Source of the DNA: Aliivibrio sifiae
Lineage (GTDB): Bacteria; Pseudomonadota; Gammaproteobacteria; Enterobacterales; Vibrionaceae
Direction of reading: 5' to 3'
NCBI RefSeq assembly: GCF_002954715.1
Contig: NZ_MSCP01000002.1
Span: 65,010-129,009, forward strand
Length of the DNA: 64,000 nucleotides
Below the pieces are notes generated by a model. It was not told the DNA's origin and made no database searches. It saw only the letters and a program-made list of their open reading frames with translations. Of this stretch, positions 51,907 to 61,152 are shown in pieces. The position numbers and the translations under genes are program-made. How positions within the stretch are numbered: position 1 is the first letter of the stretch; every line of letters starts with the position of its first letter.

Positions 51907-53865
51907 ATGAAACTGACTACTCTTACAAATAAGTCGCTCATTAATCTGCAAACTACATTTAATAGCAGAGAAGAAGCGATTTATGCACTTGCTGACCAAT
52001 TAGAGCAACAAGGCAAGTTACATAATAAAGATGAATATTTAGAGGCTGTATTTGCTCGTGAAGTAGAAGGACCAACCGCGTTAGGTGAAGGGTTAGCAGT
52101 ACCTCATGGAAAAACTGATGCGGTAAAAGAAGCCGCATTTGCCGTCGCAACCTTAACGCGAGATCTAAAGTGGAAAGGCGTTGATGAAGATGAGGACGAA
52201 GACGTAAACCTTATTTTCTTAATTGCGATTCCTAATGCAGAAGCGGGTTCTACTCACATGCATTTACTGACGGAATTAACGACAACCTTAGTGGATGATG
52301 ACGTTCGTGAAGCCGTATTAAATGCGACCACAGCAGAAGAGATTTTTGCTCTGTTTGATGGGCATAAAGAAAAAGAAATTGAATCATACAACTTAGATAC
52401 AAATGCACCGACAATTGTATGCGTAACCGCGTGCCCAGCAGGTATTGCACACACGTATATGGCTGCGGAATACCTTGAAAAAGCAGGGAAGAAGCTTGGT
52501 TATAACGTCCATGTTGAAAAACAAGGCGCAAATGGTATTGAAGATCGTATTACTGCCGAGCAATTGAATAAAGCCGTCGCGTGTGTTTTTGCAGCGGAAG
52601 TTGCGATTAAAGACGTTGAGCGATTCAAGGGTATTCCACGAGTTGAAATACCAGTTGCAGAGCCTATTCGTCATGCCGAACGCATTCTTAATGACGCGAT
52701 AGAAGAAAGTAAAAAAGGGCGTTCTGCCGATTTTGTGGAAGCAACAGACGACAAGCCTAAAAAATTACCACTGAAAACAGAATTAAAACAAGCCTTATTA
52801 AGTGGTATTTCGTTTGCCGTACCATTGATCATCGCTGGCGGTACAGTGCTTGCGGTTGCCGTTCTTATTGCTCAAATTTTTGACTTACAAGAGCTGTACG
52901 CGACGGATGGTTCATGGTTATGGATGTACCGTAAATTAGGTGGTGGCTTGCTTGGCACGCTAATGGTTCCAGTGTTGGCAGCGTATACGGCTTATTCTCT
53001 TGCAGATAAACCGGCGTTAGGTCCGGGTTTTGCTGCGGGTCTTGCGGCTAACTTGATTGGTGCGGGTTTCCTTGGTGGTGTTGTTGGTGGCTTATTAGCT
53101 GGCTATGTGATGCGTTGGGTGAAAGAAAATATTCGCCTAGCCCCTGCATTCAACGGTTTCCTTACGTTTTATCTTTATCCTGTGATCGGTACTTTGGTCG
53201 TTGGTAGTTTAATGTTATTCGTTATTGGTAAGCCTGTTGCGTTTTTAAACCAAGGTTTAACGGATTGGCTAAATGGTTTGTCAGGTACTAATGCCATCTT
53301 ACTTGGTGCAGTGTTAGGGTGTTTCGTTTCATTCGATTTAGGTGGTCCTGTTAATAAAGCCGCTTATGCCTTCTGTTTAGGTGCAATGGCGAATGGTGTT
53401 TATGGCCCTTACGCCATCTTCGGTTCAGTAAAAATGGTGTCAGCCTTTACGGTAACGGCGTCAACCATGATAGCGCCTCGTTTGTTCAAAGATTTTGAAA
53501 TTGAAACGGGTAAATCAACATGGCTACTTGGCCTTGCGGGTATTACTGAAGGTGCGATTCCAATGGCGATTGAAGATCCTATTCGTGTTATCGGTTCATT
53601 CCTTGTGGGTTCTATTGTAACTGGTGCAATGGTTGGTGCCGCAGGTGTTGGTTTATCTACACCGGGTGCAGGCATCTTCTCGCTCTTCCTATTACAAGAT
53701 GGTGGCTTAGGCTCATTCACAGCGGCAGCAGTTTGGCTCGGCGCAGCTCTAATTGGTACGGTGATTTCAACATCAATTCTTATTATGTGGAGAGGCCACG
53801 CAGTAAAGAAGGGAAAGCTTGAATTGCAAAAGTCTGAAAAAGTAACAGCAGCAACTCAGAACTAA
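51907..53865 (+). CDS. mngA: PTS EIIABC for 2-O-alpha-mannosyl-D-glycerate
   Basis: 652 residues (E. coli MngA is 658). Domain order: fructose-type IIA (1-150, His67 in GLAVPHGKT), IIB (165-265, phospho-Cys176 in TACPAGIAHTYMAAEYL), IIC (295-640, membrane). IIC shows GISFAVPLIIAGG, FDLGGPVNKAAYAF and GITEGAIPMAIEDP. It imports and phosphorylates mannosylglycerate, producing the 6-phosphate in the cytosol. It precedes mngB by 185 bp containing a hairpin, and is divergent from mngR. Confidence 0.93.
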   Translation: MKLTTLTNKSLINLQTTFNSREEAIYALADQLEQQGKLHNKDEYLEAVFAREVEGPTALGEGLAVPHGKTDAVKEAAFAVATLTRDLKWKGVDEDEDEDVNLIFLIAIPNAEAGSTHMHLLTELTTTLVDDDVREAVLNATTAEEIFALFDGHKEKEIESYNLDTNAPTIVCVTACPAGIAHTYMAAEYLEKAGKKLGYNVHVEKQGANGIEDRITAEQLNKAVACVFAAEVAIKDVERFKGIPRVEIPVAEPIRHAERILNDAIEESKKGRSADFVEATDDKPKKLPLKTELKQALLSGISFAVPLIIAGGTVLAVAVLIAQIFDLQELYATDGSWLWMYRKLGGGLLGTLMVPVLAAYTAYSLADKPALGPGFAAGLAANLIGAGFLGGVVGGLLAGYVMRWVKENIRLAPAFNGFLTFYLYPVIGTLVVGSLMLFVIGKPVAFLNQGLTDWLNGLSGTNAILLGAVLGCFVSFDLGGPVNKAAYAFCLGAMANGVYGPYAIFGSVKMVSAFTVTASTMIAPRLFKDFEIETGKSTWLLGLAGITEGAIPMAIEDPIRVIGSFLVGSIVTGAMVGAAGVGLSTPGAGIFSLFLLQDGGLGSFTAAAVWLGAALIGTVISTSILIMWRGHAVKKGKLELQKSEKVTAATQN

Positions 53866-53878
53866 CGATAAAACGATT

Positions 53879-53916
53879 GGAGTATCGGGTTTCCCCCTAA
53901 AGTTTCTCGATACTCC
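53879..53916 (+). terminator. intercistronic hairpin between mngA and mngB
   Basis: GGAGTATCG pairs with CGATACTCC over a 20-nt loop, 13 bp after the mngA stop. There is no T run, so processing or 3' protection is as likely as termination. Confidence 0.45.
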
Positions 53917-54049
53917 TCTCATCTAAACTTCCGACGTTATCGATACATCACGGGGTTTTAAATGAGAGAGGCTCCACACTCGATTTATTTAAACGACATT
54001 AATTTCATTATTGCGGCTGTAAAGCGGCGAGAAAATCAGGTAAAAAATT

Positions 54050-56689
54050 ATGACTACTACATCACGCGTTCATATTACTCCACACATGCACTGGGATCGT
54101 GAATGGTATTTCACAACAGAAGAGTCTCGCATTCTTCTTCTTAATAACATGGAAGAAATCATGACCCGTCTGGAAACGGATCCAGACTACAAATATTACG
54201 TATTAGATGGTCAAACCGCGTTATTAGAAGATTACTTTGCGATTAAACCAGAACACAAAGAACGAGTGAAAGCGCTGGTTCAAGCCGATAAACTGATTGT
54301 TGGCCCTTGGTATTCTCAAACGGATACGATGCAAGTATCAGGCGAATCGATTGTTCGTAATATGATGTATGGTCTACGAGATTGTTTAGAATTAGGCAAC
54401 CCAATGAAGATTGGTTACCTGCCTGATTCATTTTCAATGAGCTCTCAACTGCCAATGATTTATAACGGTTTTGGCATCAATCGCACCATGTTTTGGCGTG
54501 GTTGTTCCGAGCGTCATGGCACGAATAAAACCGAATTTTTATGGCAGTCAAACGATGGCAGTGAAGTAACGGCACAAGTATTGCCATTGGGCTACGCGAT
54601 TGGTAAGTACTTACCTGAAGATGAAGAAGCACTACGCAGCCGACTAGATACTTATTTTAAAGTATTAGAAACGGCATCAGTAACCAAAGATATTTTATTG
54701 CCAAATGGTCACGACCAAATGCCAATTCAAAACAATATTTTTGAAGTGATGGACACATTGCGTTCGGCTTACCCTGATCGTGAATTTATGATGAGCCGCT
54801 TTGAAGATGTGTTTGAAAAAATCGAAGGCATGCGTGATCAACTTGATACCATTAAAGGCGAGTTTAATGATGGCAAGTACATGCGTGTTCACCGCAGTAT
54901 TTCATCAACACGTATGGACATTAAACTTATTCATGCTGAAGTCGAGAATAAGATCGTCAATATTCTTGAGCCATTAGCGTCTATTGCATGGACATTAGGG
55001 TTTGAATATCACCACGGTTTGATCGAGAAAATGTGGAAAGAAAGCATGAAAAACCATGCGCATGACTCGATTGGCTGTTGTTGTTCAGACAAGGTTCACG
55101 CTGAGATTTTAAACCGCTACATTCTTGCTGATGACATGGCGACTAACCTGATTAATTTCTACAAACGTAAAATTGTTGATCACATGCCTGCTCGTGAAGG
55201 TTGTGACAAATTGGCGTTCTTCAACTTATCGCCTTACGTTCGTGAAGAAGTGATTAACACAACAATTACTATTCGTGCTCAAGAGTTTTCTATTTTTGAT
55301 GATGAAGGCAATCAAGTTGAGTACTTCATTCAAGACCAACGCGAGATTGACCCTGGTAAAATTGACCGTCAAATTGTGCATTACGGTAACTACGACCCAT
55401 TTATTGAATACGACATTCAAATTAATCAAATGGTACCAGCAATGGGCTTTACGACCCTTCATATTCAGGCAAATGAAGAAGGGCGTGTAAAAGTTGCAGC
55501 GCAAAAAGATTACCTTATGGAAAATGAGTTCTATCGCATTGATGTGAACAGCAACGGCACATTAAATATTTTCGATAAAGAAACAAAAGAGACGTTTGAG
55601 CAAGTATTGCGTTTAGAGGATGGCTCTGATGATGGTGATGAATACGATTATTCACCTTCTCGTGAAGAATGGTTGATTCACTCTGATGAGTTTACCGCAG
55701 AAAAAAGCATTAAACATGAAGGTTATCAGTCAGTTGCTTCAATCAAGTTACGTATGCAAGTGCCTACTAACTTAGAAGCGCGTGAATCACGTTCAAACCA
55801 AGATGCATTCGTGGATATGGATTGCCAAGTGGTATTGAAGCAAGGTTCTCGTCGTATTGAAGTACGTATGGAGATGGATAACCAAGCGGATGATCACCGA
55901 GTTCGAGTGTTAATTCCAACGAAATTTGTTACCGACACCGTTGTTGCAGATAATCAATTTGGGGTTATTACTCGCCCAACGAATGATCCTGCGATGGAAG
56001 TATGGGAAGAAGAAAAGTGGAAAGAAGCACCAATCCCTATTTATCAGCTAATGAATTTTGCAGCGCTTGAAAATGGCACCTCAGGCATGGCCGTAATGAC
56101 AAATGGTCTGCGTGAGTTTGAAGTGATTGCTTCACATAGTGAGCAGCGTGACACGTTAGCATTGACGTTATTTAGAGGGGTTGGCGTGTTAGGTAAAGAG
56201 AATTTACTTACTCGTCCAGGTCGTCCATCGGGTATTAAGATCCCAACACCAGATTCTCAAACACGTGGAAAAATAGTGTGTGAATTTGCATTGTTTGGTT
56301 TTGCTGGCAATCACATTGATGCAAATGTAATGGCCGAAGCGCGTGATAACGTGACACCAATTCAGTGTTATAACAAGATCCCATACAACGCAATGAAGCT
56401 TAATGTTGGTGAACAAAATCTGCCATTAACGTTCAGCTTATTAGAGAAAGAGAAAAAAGGCACGGTATTAAGTGTACTGAAAAAAGCAGAAGATTCTGAT
56501 GCATTAATTTTGAGAGTCTACAACCCTGCGGAAGTGGGTGAAGTAGAAGACGGCGTGAGCTTTACTCAAAATGTAATGATGTGGTCTGAAGTTCAAATGG
56601 ATGAGAAAGCATTAGCAACAGAAACTCAAGTTGAGCGTTTTGGAGTGGTAGCCCCCTGCCAAGCAAAATCCTTTAAGGTGACTTTCTAG
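54050..56689 (+). CDS. mngB: alpha-mannosidase (GH38) acting on 6-phospho-mannosylglycerate
   Basis: 879 residues (E. coli MngB 877). The GH38 zinc motif [10 protein letters not shown] (His14, Asp16), nucleophile Asp126 in [14 protein letters not shown], and [14 protein letters not shown] with a further zinc His are present. The product splits phosphorylated mannosylglycerate into mannose-6-P and glycerate. manA lies 96 bp downstream to convert mannose-6-P to fructose-6-P, completing the pathway. Confidence 0.94.
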   Translation: MTTTSRVHITPHMHWDREWYFTTEESRILLLNNMEEIMTRLETDPDYKYYVLDGQTALLEDYFAIKPEHKERVKALVQADKLIVGPWYSQTDTMQVSGESIVRNMMYGLRDCLELGNPMKIGYLPDSFSMSSQLPMIYNGFGINRTMFWRGCSERHGTNKTEFLWQSNDGSEVTAQVLPLGYAIGKYLPEDEEALRSRLDTYFKVLETASVTKDILLPNGHDQMPIQNNIFEVMDTLRSAYPDREFMMSRFEDVFEKIEGMRDQLDTIKGEFNDGKYMRVHRSISSTRMDIKLIHAEVENKIVNILEPLASIAWTLGFEYHHGLIEKMWKESMKNHAHDSIGCCCSDKVHAEILNRYILADDMATNLINFYKRKIVDHMPAREGCDKLAFFNLSPYVREEVINTTITIRAQEFSIFDDEGNQVEYFIQDQREIDPGKIDRQIVHYGNYDPFIEYDIQINQMVPAMGFTTLHIQANEEGRVKVAAQKDYLMENEFYRIDVNSNGTLNIFDKETKETFEQVLRLEDGSDDGDEYDYSPSREEWLIHSDEFTAEKSIKHEGYQSVASIKLRMQVPTNLEARESRSNQDAFVDMDCQVVLKQGSRRIEVRMEMDNQADDHRVRVLIPTKFVTDTVVADNQFGVITRPTNDPAMEVWEEEKWKEAPIPIYQLMNFAALENGTSGMAVMTNGLREFEVIASHSEQRDTLALTLFRGVGVLGKENLLTRPGRPSGIKIPTPDSQTRGKIVCEFALFGFAGNHIDANVMAEARDNVTPIQCYNKIPYNAMKLNVGEQNLPLTFSLLEKEKKGTVLSVLKKAEDSDALILRVYNPAEVGEVEDGVSFTQNVMMWSEVQMDEKALATETQVERFGVVAPCQAKSFKVTF

Positions 56690-56785
56690 TTCTTATTCAT
56701 AATGTATTTGCCTTCTCTCTTTTTATTGTTTTGCAGAGAAGGCCAATAGATTTCTAACACTTGTGACTGGTTTTTAGGTAGTACG

Positions 56786-57979
56786 ATGCAAGCAAATTTA
56801 TTTAAGTTAGACAATGTGATTCAAAATTATGCATGGGGTAGTCAGACATCTATTCAACAATTGTTTGGCATAGAAAATAAAGCAGGTGAACCTCAAGCAG
56901 AAATTTGGATGGGAGCACATCCAAAAGGTTGTTCAAAAGTGGAAGCAACAGGTGAGTTGCTGTCAGATCTAATAAAAAAATACCCGATTGAAACATTAGG
57001 TCGTTATACGCATCAACGTTTTGGTGATTTACCTTATTTATTTAAAGTATTAGCCGCAGATAAGCCATTATCGGTGCAAGTTCATCCAAAGTTGAGCGAT
57101 GCAAAGTTAGGTTTTGAGAAAGAAAACCAACAAGGTATTGAGCTGGGTGCATTTAACCGTAATTACAAAGATGCGAATCATAAACCAGAGTTGGTATACG
57201 CACTGACGTTTTATAGAGCAATGAATGGTTTTCGTCCTATTGCTGAAATGGTCTCTATTTTTGAACAAGCCAATGTCTCGATATTATCTGAGGCAGTCGC
57301 TCAATTAAAAGGCTCGCCAACAAGCAGTGGCTTACAAGCTTTCTTTACTACGGTAATGAGTTTGACAGGTAAAGACAAAACCGAAGCATTAGCGCAGCTG
57401 ATTGAAGGCTCTGATATTAAAGCCAAAACCAAAGTAGCGCGCGAGGCGTTCGGTATGGTTGTGGAATTTAGTGAAGAATTTTCTGACGATATAGGGCTGT
57501 TTTCGCCATTAATGTTGAATGTGATTGAACTAGAGCCGGGTGAAGCGATGTTTTTACATGCAGCAACGCCCCATGCTTATGTCCAAGGCACAGGTTTAGA
57601 GATCATGGCGAACTCTGACAATGTATTAAGAGCTGGGTTAACGCCGAAACACATGGACATTGAAGAGCTGATTTCTCATACCGAGTTCCACTCTATTTCA
57701 TTTGATGACATTCGTTTACTCCCGATAAAAAAAGATTGTAAACAGAGTTACCCGATCCCTGTTGATGATTTTGGTTTTGAAATTATCGAAGTGGTTGAAG
57801 AGAGTGCTGAACAATATGTTCGTGGTGCTGAAATTCTCTTTTGTATTGAAGGGGAAGTGATTATTGAAAGTGACGATTCGGTGATTACACTACACGCGGG
57901 ACAATCGGTCTTTGTGTGTAATAACGCAGATGTTTATAGCTGTAAAGGGAAAGGCACACTAGCTCGAGCTTATAATTAG
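56786..57979 (+). CDS. manA: mannose-6-phosphate isomerase, copy linked to mng
   Basis: 397 residues: IQNYAWGSQTSIQQLFG, AEIWMGAHPKGCS, SVQVHPKLSD, KPELVYALTFYRAMNGFRPI, FLHAATPHAYVQGTGLEIMANSDNVLRAGLTPKHMD. It is the last gene of mngA-mngB-manA. By eye it is about half identical to the uhp-linked copy at 38766, so the duplication is old and each copy serves a different mannose-6-P source. A terminator follows. Confidence 0.95.
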   Translation: MQANLFKLDNVIQNYAWGSQTSIQQLFGIENKAGEPQAEIWMGAHPKGCSKVEATGELLSDLIKKYPIETLGRYTHQRFGDLPYLFKVLAADKPLSVQVHPKLSDAKLGFEKENQQGIELGAFNRNYKDANHKPELVYALTFYRAMNGFRPIAEMVSIFEQANVSILSEAVAQLKGSPTSSGLQAFFTTVMSLTGKDKTEALAQLIEGSDIKAKTKVAREAFGMVVEFSEEFSDDIGLFSPLMLNVIELEPGEAMFLHAATPHAYVQGTGLEIMANSDNVLRAGLTPKHMDIEELISHTEFHSISFDDIRLLPIKKDCKQSYPIPVDDFGFEIIEVVEESAEQYVRGAEILFCIEGEVIIESDDSVITLHAGQSVFVCNNADVYSCKGKGTLARAYN

Positions 57980-58016
57980 TTACCTACTACGTATTTAACT
58001 TACTAATTTTAATGTA

Positions 58017-58045
58017 AAAAGCCTCTAATTATAGAGGTTTTTTTA
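58017..58045 (+). terminator. rho-independent terminator of the mng operon
   Basis: CCTCTA-ATTA-TAGAGG extended by A's and T7. It lies 38 bp after the manA stop and just before the convergent TetR stop, so it may work both ways. Confidence 0.85.
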
Positions 58046-58054
58046 TGCGTATTT

Positions 58055-58774
58055 TTATTCCTGCTCTAACGGGCACTGAACATCAACCAATAATTCACTA
58101 AGGTGAGTTGGACAAAGCATCTCTTCTTTTGTAATCGCAAACTTTGAAGCCATGATTTGGTTAAATAAATTCCAGTGCTGTAATAACAGTTTTTCATGGT
58201 TATCTGCAAATTGTGGCCAGGTTTCAGACATCATTGGCGTTAAGCTTGATGCGCCATGAGAAAAAATCAACATTTGCCATTTGGTTTCCCAAATATCGAG
58301 TTTCCCATCTGGATTGGCTTGGTTGTATTCTTCAAAGAGATCTTTAAATATGGCTTCAAATTCACACTTGGTTTTTAAGAAATACTCAAGTAATGCATTG
58401 TCATCTTGGCGGATCGCATCAGCAATCATTTTGATCGGCTGTGGATTCATCAGCGTAAATGCAGACAGTTTAGTGATGAACAGGTAAATGCGATAACTGG
58501 GAGATTTATCTTCTGGAAGTGAGGCAATAATCGCGTGAAGATAGCTTTGCATGTGAGCATCGCAAGCATCACTTATTTCTTTCCAAATCATATCCTTACT
58601 ACCAAAGTGATGACGAATAAGACTATGGGAAACGCCCGCTTTCTCACTGATATTACGCAGTGATACACGCTCGTAACCTAGCTCGCCAAACATCGTTGCC
58701 GCAACCATTAAGATTTGACATTTTGTTTGTTCAGCAGCTTCGGTACTTCTTTTTCCCTGCTTTTTCTCTGTCAT
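58055..58774 (-). CDS. TetR-family repressor of the RND operon
   Basis: 239 residues: TetR helix-turn-helix (RVSLRNISEKAGVSHSLIRHHFGSKDMIWKEI, about 38-70) and a ligand domain with ASSLTPMMSETWPQF. It is divergent from the adaptor/RND genes with a 240-bp gap carrying two TACTGCAC(A/G)GGTGT repeats next to the adaptor start. This is a typical pump-repressor arrangement. Confidence 0.88.
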   Translation of the reverse strand: MTEKKQGKRSTEAAEQTKCQILMVAATMFGELGYERVSLRNISEKAGVSHSLIRHHFGSKDMIWKEISDACDAHMQSYLHAIIASLPEDKSPSYRIYLFITKLSAFTLMNPQPIKMIADAIRQDDNALLEYFLKTKCEFEAIFKDLFEEYNQANPDGKLDIWETKWQMLIFSHGASSLTPMMSETWPQFADNHEKLLLQHWNLFNQIMASKFAITKEEMLCPTHLSELLVDVQCPLEQE

Positions 58775-58929
58775 TATTCGCCCTTAGTTTTTTGCTATGA
58801 ATTACCAATATATACGCATTAATTGTTGCTAATGGAACTGGTTTCTGAACAGCCTAGTACGTATTTATGGCCTAAGCATACCAAGTTCAGCGCCTAACGC
58901 GTACTTAAAAATGCACTTTTAAATTATTT

Positions 58930-58995
58930 TACTGCACAGGTGTAAAATATATTGATCTACTTCAAATTAAAACTATACTGCACGGGTGTGTAGTA
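58930..58995. promoter_or_regulatory. direct repeats TACTGCACNGGTGT before the RND operon
   Basis: Copies at 58930-58943 and 58976-58989 (46 bp apart, 13/14 identical). The second extends to a 20-bp partial palindrome ending GTAGTA. They lie 22-90 bp upstream of the adaptor start and are likely TetR operators. Confidence 0.6.
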
Positions 58996-59017
58996 AATAA
59001 TATGAGTGGAGATACTT

Positions 59018-60091
59018 GTGCGAAAACAAAATATAAAGCGCACATTCCTAGGAGCTGTAATGGCACTAAGTCTGTCAGGAATGCTTACTGGTTGTGAAAA
59101 GGCCGTATCGGAAACAACGGACCAAACAATTAAACCGGTAAAATTATTATCAGTAAAAGATTTAGCAATGGCGGATTCTGACGCGTTTCTTGCGCGTATT
59201 GATGCTACGTATCGAGCACAATTGTCATTCCAAGTGGGTGGTGAAGTCTCTGATATTAAAGTGAAAATGGGGCAAGCGGTAACTAAAGGTGAGTTATTGG
59301 CGTCATTAGATCCAAACGATTTACAACTGGCATTGGATGCAGCGAAAGCGCAATTTTCATTAGCAAAAACCCAATGGAGTCGCGCTAAGAGTTTGTATAG
59401 TAAGAAGCTTATTAGTACCAATGATTACGATCAGCGTGAGACACAATATCAAGCAGCGCTGGCAAATTACGAACAAGCAAAAACGGATTTAAGTTATACC
59501 GAAATTCACGCGCCTTTCTCGGGCATTACTTCGTATACCTACGTAAAACCGCATCAAATTGTGGGTGAAAAACAAGAGATCTTAAACCTGATTGATAACT
59601 CAACATTGGATGTGTCGGTAACCTTACCTATTAGTTATGTGGATTCTGTATCTATTCCAGCTCTAACCAGTAGTGATATGTGGGTGACGATGGATAATGA
59701 ACCTAACAATCAAATTAAAGGTAGATTTAAAGAGATCTCAACACAGCCTAATTTAGACACGAACAGTTATGAAGCCATTGTGACTATGGCCCTGCCAGAA
59801 GGGCGTAATTTATTAACAGGCATGACTGGACAGGTTCATATTCCAAAACAGAAAAGCTCTGATTATTTGCAACTTCCCCAAAGTGCGTGGGTAAATAAAA
59901 ATACCAACCAAGGGCAAGTGTGGTTAATGGATTACGAAACAAATACCGTCACTAAAGCGACGTTACCTTTAAACGAGCAAGGGCTAGTGATATCAGGTTT
60001 AAATGCAAACGACTATGTTGTGATTGCTGGTGTTGATAGCCTTGTTGAAGGTCAAACAGTAAAAGCATGGCAACGTGAGGAAGGTATTTAA
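59018..60091 (+). CDS. RND periplasmic adaptor (MFP), lipoprotein, first copy
   Basis: About 357 residues from GTG 59018 (GGAG 6 nt upstream; an upstream in-frame GTG at 59006 is less well placed). Lipobox SGMLTGC anchors it in the inner membrane. The lipoyl half-motifs AQLSFQVGGEVSDIKVKMGQAVTKGELLASLDP and DLSYTEIHAPFSGITSYTYVKPHQIV flank a coiled-coil hairpin (LALDAAKAQFSLAKTQWSRAKSLYSKK). It overlaps the second adaptor by 1 bp (TAATG). Confidence 0.92.
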   Translation: MRKQNIKRTFLGAVMALSLSGMLTGCEKAVSETTDQTIKPVKLLSVKDLAMADSDAFLARIDATYRAQLSFQVGGEVSDIKVKMGQAVTKGELLASLDPNDLQLALDAAKAQFSLAKTQWSRAKSLYSKKLISTNDYDQRETQYQAALANYEQAKTDLSYTEIHAPFSGITSYTYVKPHQIVGEKQEILNLIDNSTLDVSVTLPISYVDSVSIPALTSSDMWVTMDNEPNNQIKGRFKEISTQPNLDTNSYEAIVTMALPEGRNLLTGMTGQVHIPKQKSSDYLQLPQSAWVNKNTNQGQVWLMDYETNTVTKATLPLNEQGLVISGLNANDYVVIAGVDSLVEGQTVKAWQREEGI

Positions 60092-61152
60092 TGAAGCGTT
60101 CATTATATTCATTATTGGTTCTGTCTCTCTTTATGCTAACGGGTTGCCAAGAAGAAAAGGTAACAGAAACCAGTGAGCCTCTTTATATTTCAGGCTTTAC
60201 AGTTGGCACGCCTGTGACTCAACAATTTCGCTCTTTTAAAGGCCAAGTTGTTCCTGCTGAGCAAACGCCTATTGCATTCCGAGTTACGGGTGAAATCCAA
60301 GAAGTACTAGTTAAAGCCGGAGATGTGGTTAAACAAGGCCAACTCATTGCAAAACTAGAAGACAGCAAGGTAAAACAAGCAGTTAACGATGCTAAGTCGC
60401 AGTATTCGCTAGCGTCAAAACAGTATCAACGCGGTAAAGAATTGAACCGTCGCGCTATGATTTCAAAAGCAGAGCTTGATGAGTTATTTGCGAATAGAGA
60501 ATTGGCACAAGCGACGTATCGTTCAGCAAAAAACCAATTAATTTATACTTATCTTGTTGCGCCATTTAACGGCAAAGTGCTTGATGTCTATAAAGAGCAG
60601 TTTGAGCGAGCAGCCGCTGGTGAGTCAATTTTGAGTTTGTATCAAAATGATAAAGTGTATGTGCGTATTGATCTTTCAGATAACGTGTTGGCCATGATAA
60701 ATCCTGAAACGAATCGAGACTCTTATCATCCGGTGACTACATTTGTTGGCTTATCTGACTCCTATTCAATGGAGTATTTGGAGCACACCAGTGAGCCAAA
60801 TGCTCAAACCCAAACTTATGAAATGTACTTAACCATGCCTCAACCGAGCACCGAGATTTTACCGGGTACCAGTGCCACAGTGAATGTAGATATGGTAGAA
60901 GCAGGGATCTCATCAATAGATGGCTACCATGTACCAGTAACGGCATTGCAAGCAGGGCAAGAAGCTGGTCTGTTTTATGTCTGGATCATACGTGATGGGC
61001 AAGCCGTTAAAGTGCCAGTAACCATTCGTCAAATTAACGGTGAAGGGGCAATTGTGGCTTCTGGTATTACTCAAGGTGATGTTCTTGCCAACTCAAGCTT
61101 ACGAAAATTACGTGAAGGCAAAAAAGTAACATTAGTGGAGAATAAACAATAA
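60091..61152 (+). CDS. RND periplasmic adaptor (MFP), lipoprotein, second copy
   Basis: 353 residues. Lipobox LFMLTGC; lipoyl motif AFRVTGEIQEVLVKAGDVVKQGQLIAKLED, coiled coil (KQAVNDAKSQYSLASKQYQRGKEL) and TYLVAPFNGKVLDVYKEQFERA. Two consecutive adaptors before one RND gene are as in vibrio VexIJK/VmeGHI systems. The adaptors may form a hetero-oligomer linking the pump to TolC. It overlaps the RND start by 1 bp. Confidence 0.92.
   Translation: MKRSLYSLLVLSLFMLTGCQEEKVTETSEPLYISGFTVGTPVTQQFRSFKGQVVPAEQTPIAFRVTGEIQEVLVKAGDVVKQGQLIAKLEDSKVKQAVNDAKSQYSLASKQYQRGKELNRRAMISKAELDELFANRELAQATYRSAKNQLIYTYLVAPFNGKVLDVYKEQFERAAAGESILSLYQNDKVYVRIDLSDNVLAMINPETNRDSYHPVTTFVGLSDSYSMEYLEHTSEPNAQTQTYEMYLTMPQPSTEILPGTSATVNVDMVEAGISSIDGYHVPVTALQAGQEAGLFYVWIIRDGQAVKVPVTIRQINGEGAIVASGITQGDVLANSSLRKLREGKKVTLVENKQ

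Noticed and set aside
51959-52674. Several minus-strand ORFs inside mngA
   Set aside because: Shadows of the strongly supported PTS gene.
57987-58865. Recurring ACGTATTTA words around the TetR gene
   Set aside because: Only 9 bp, no consistent spacing or orientation.
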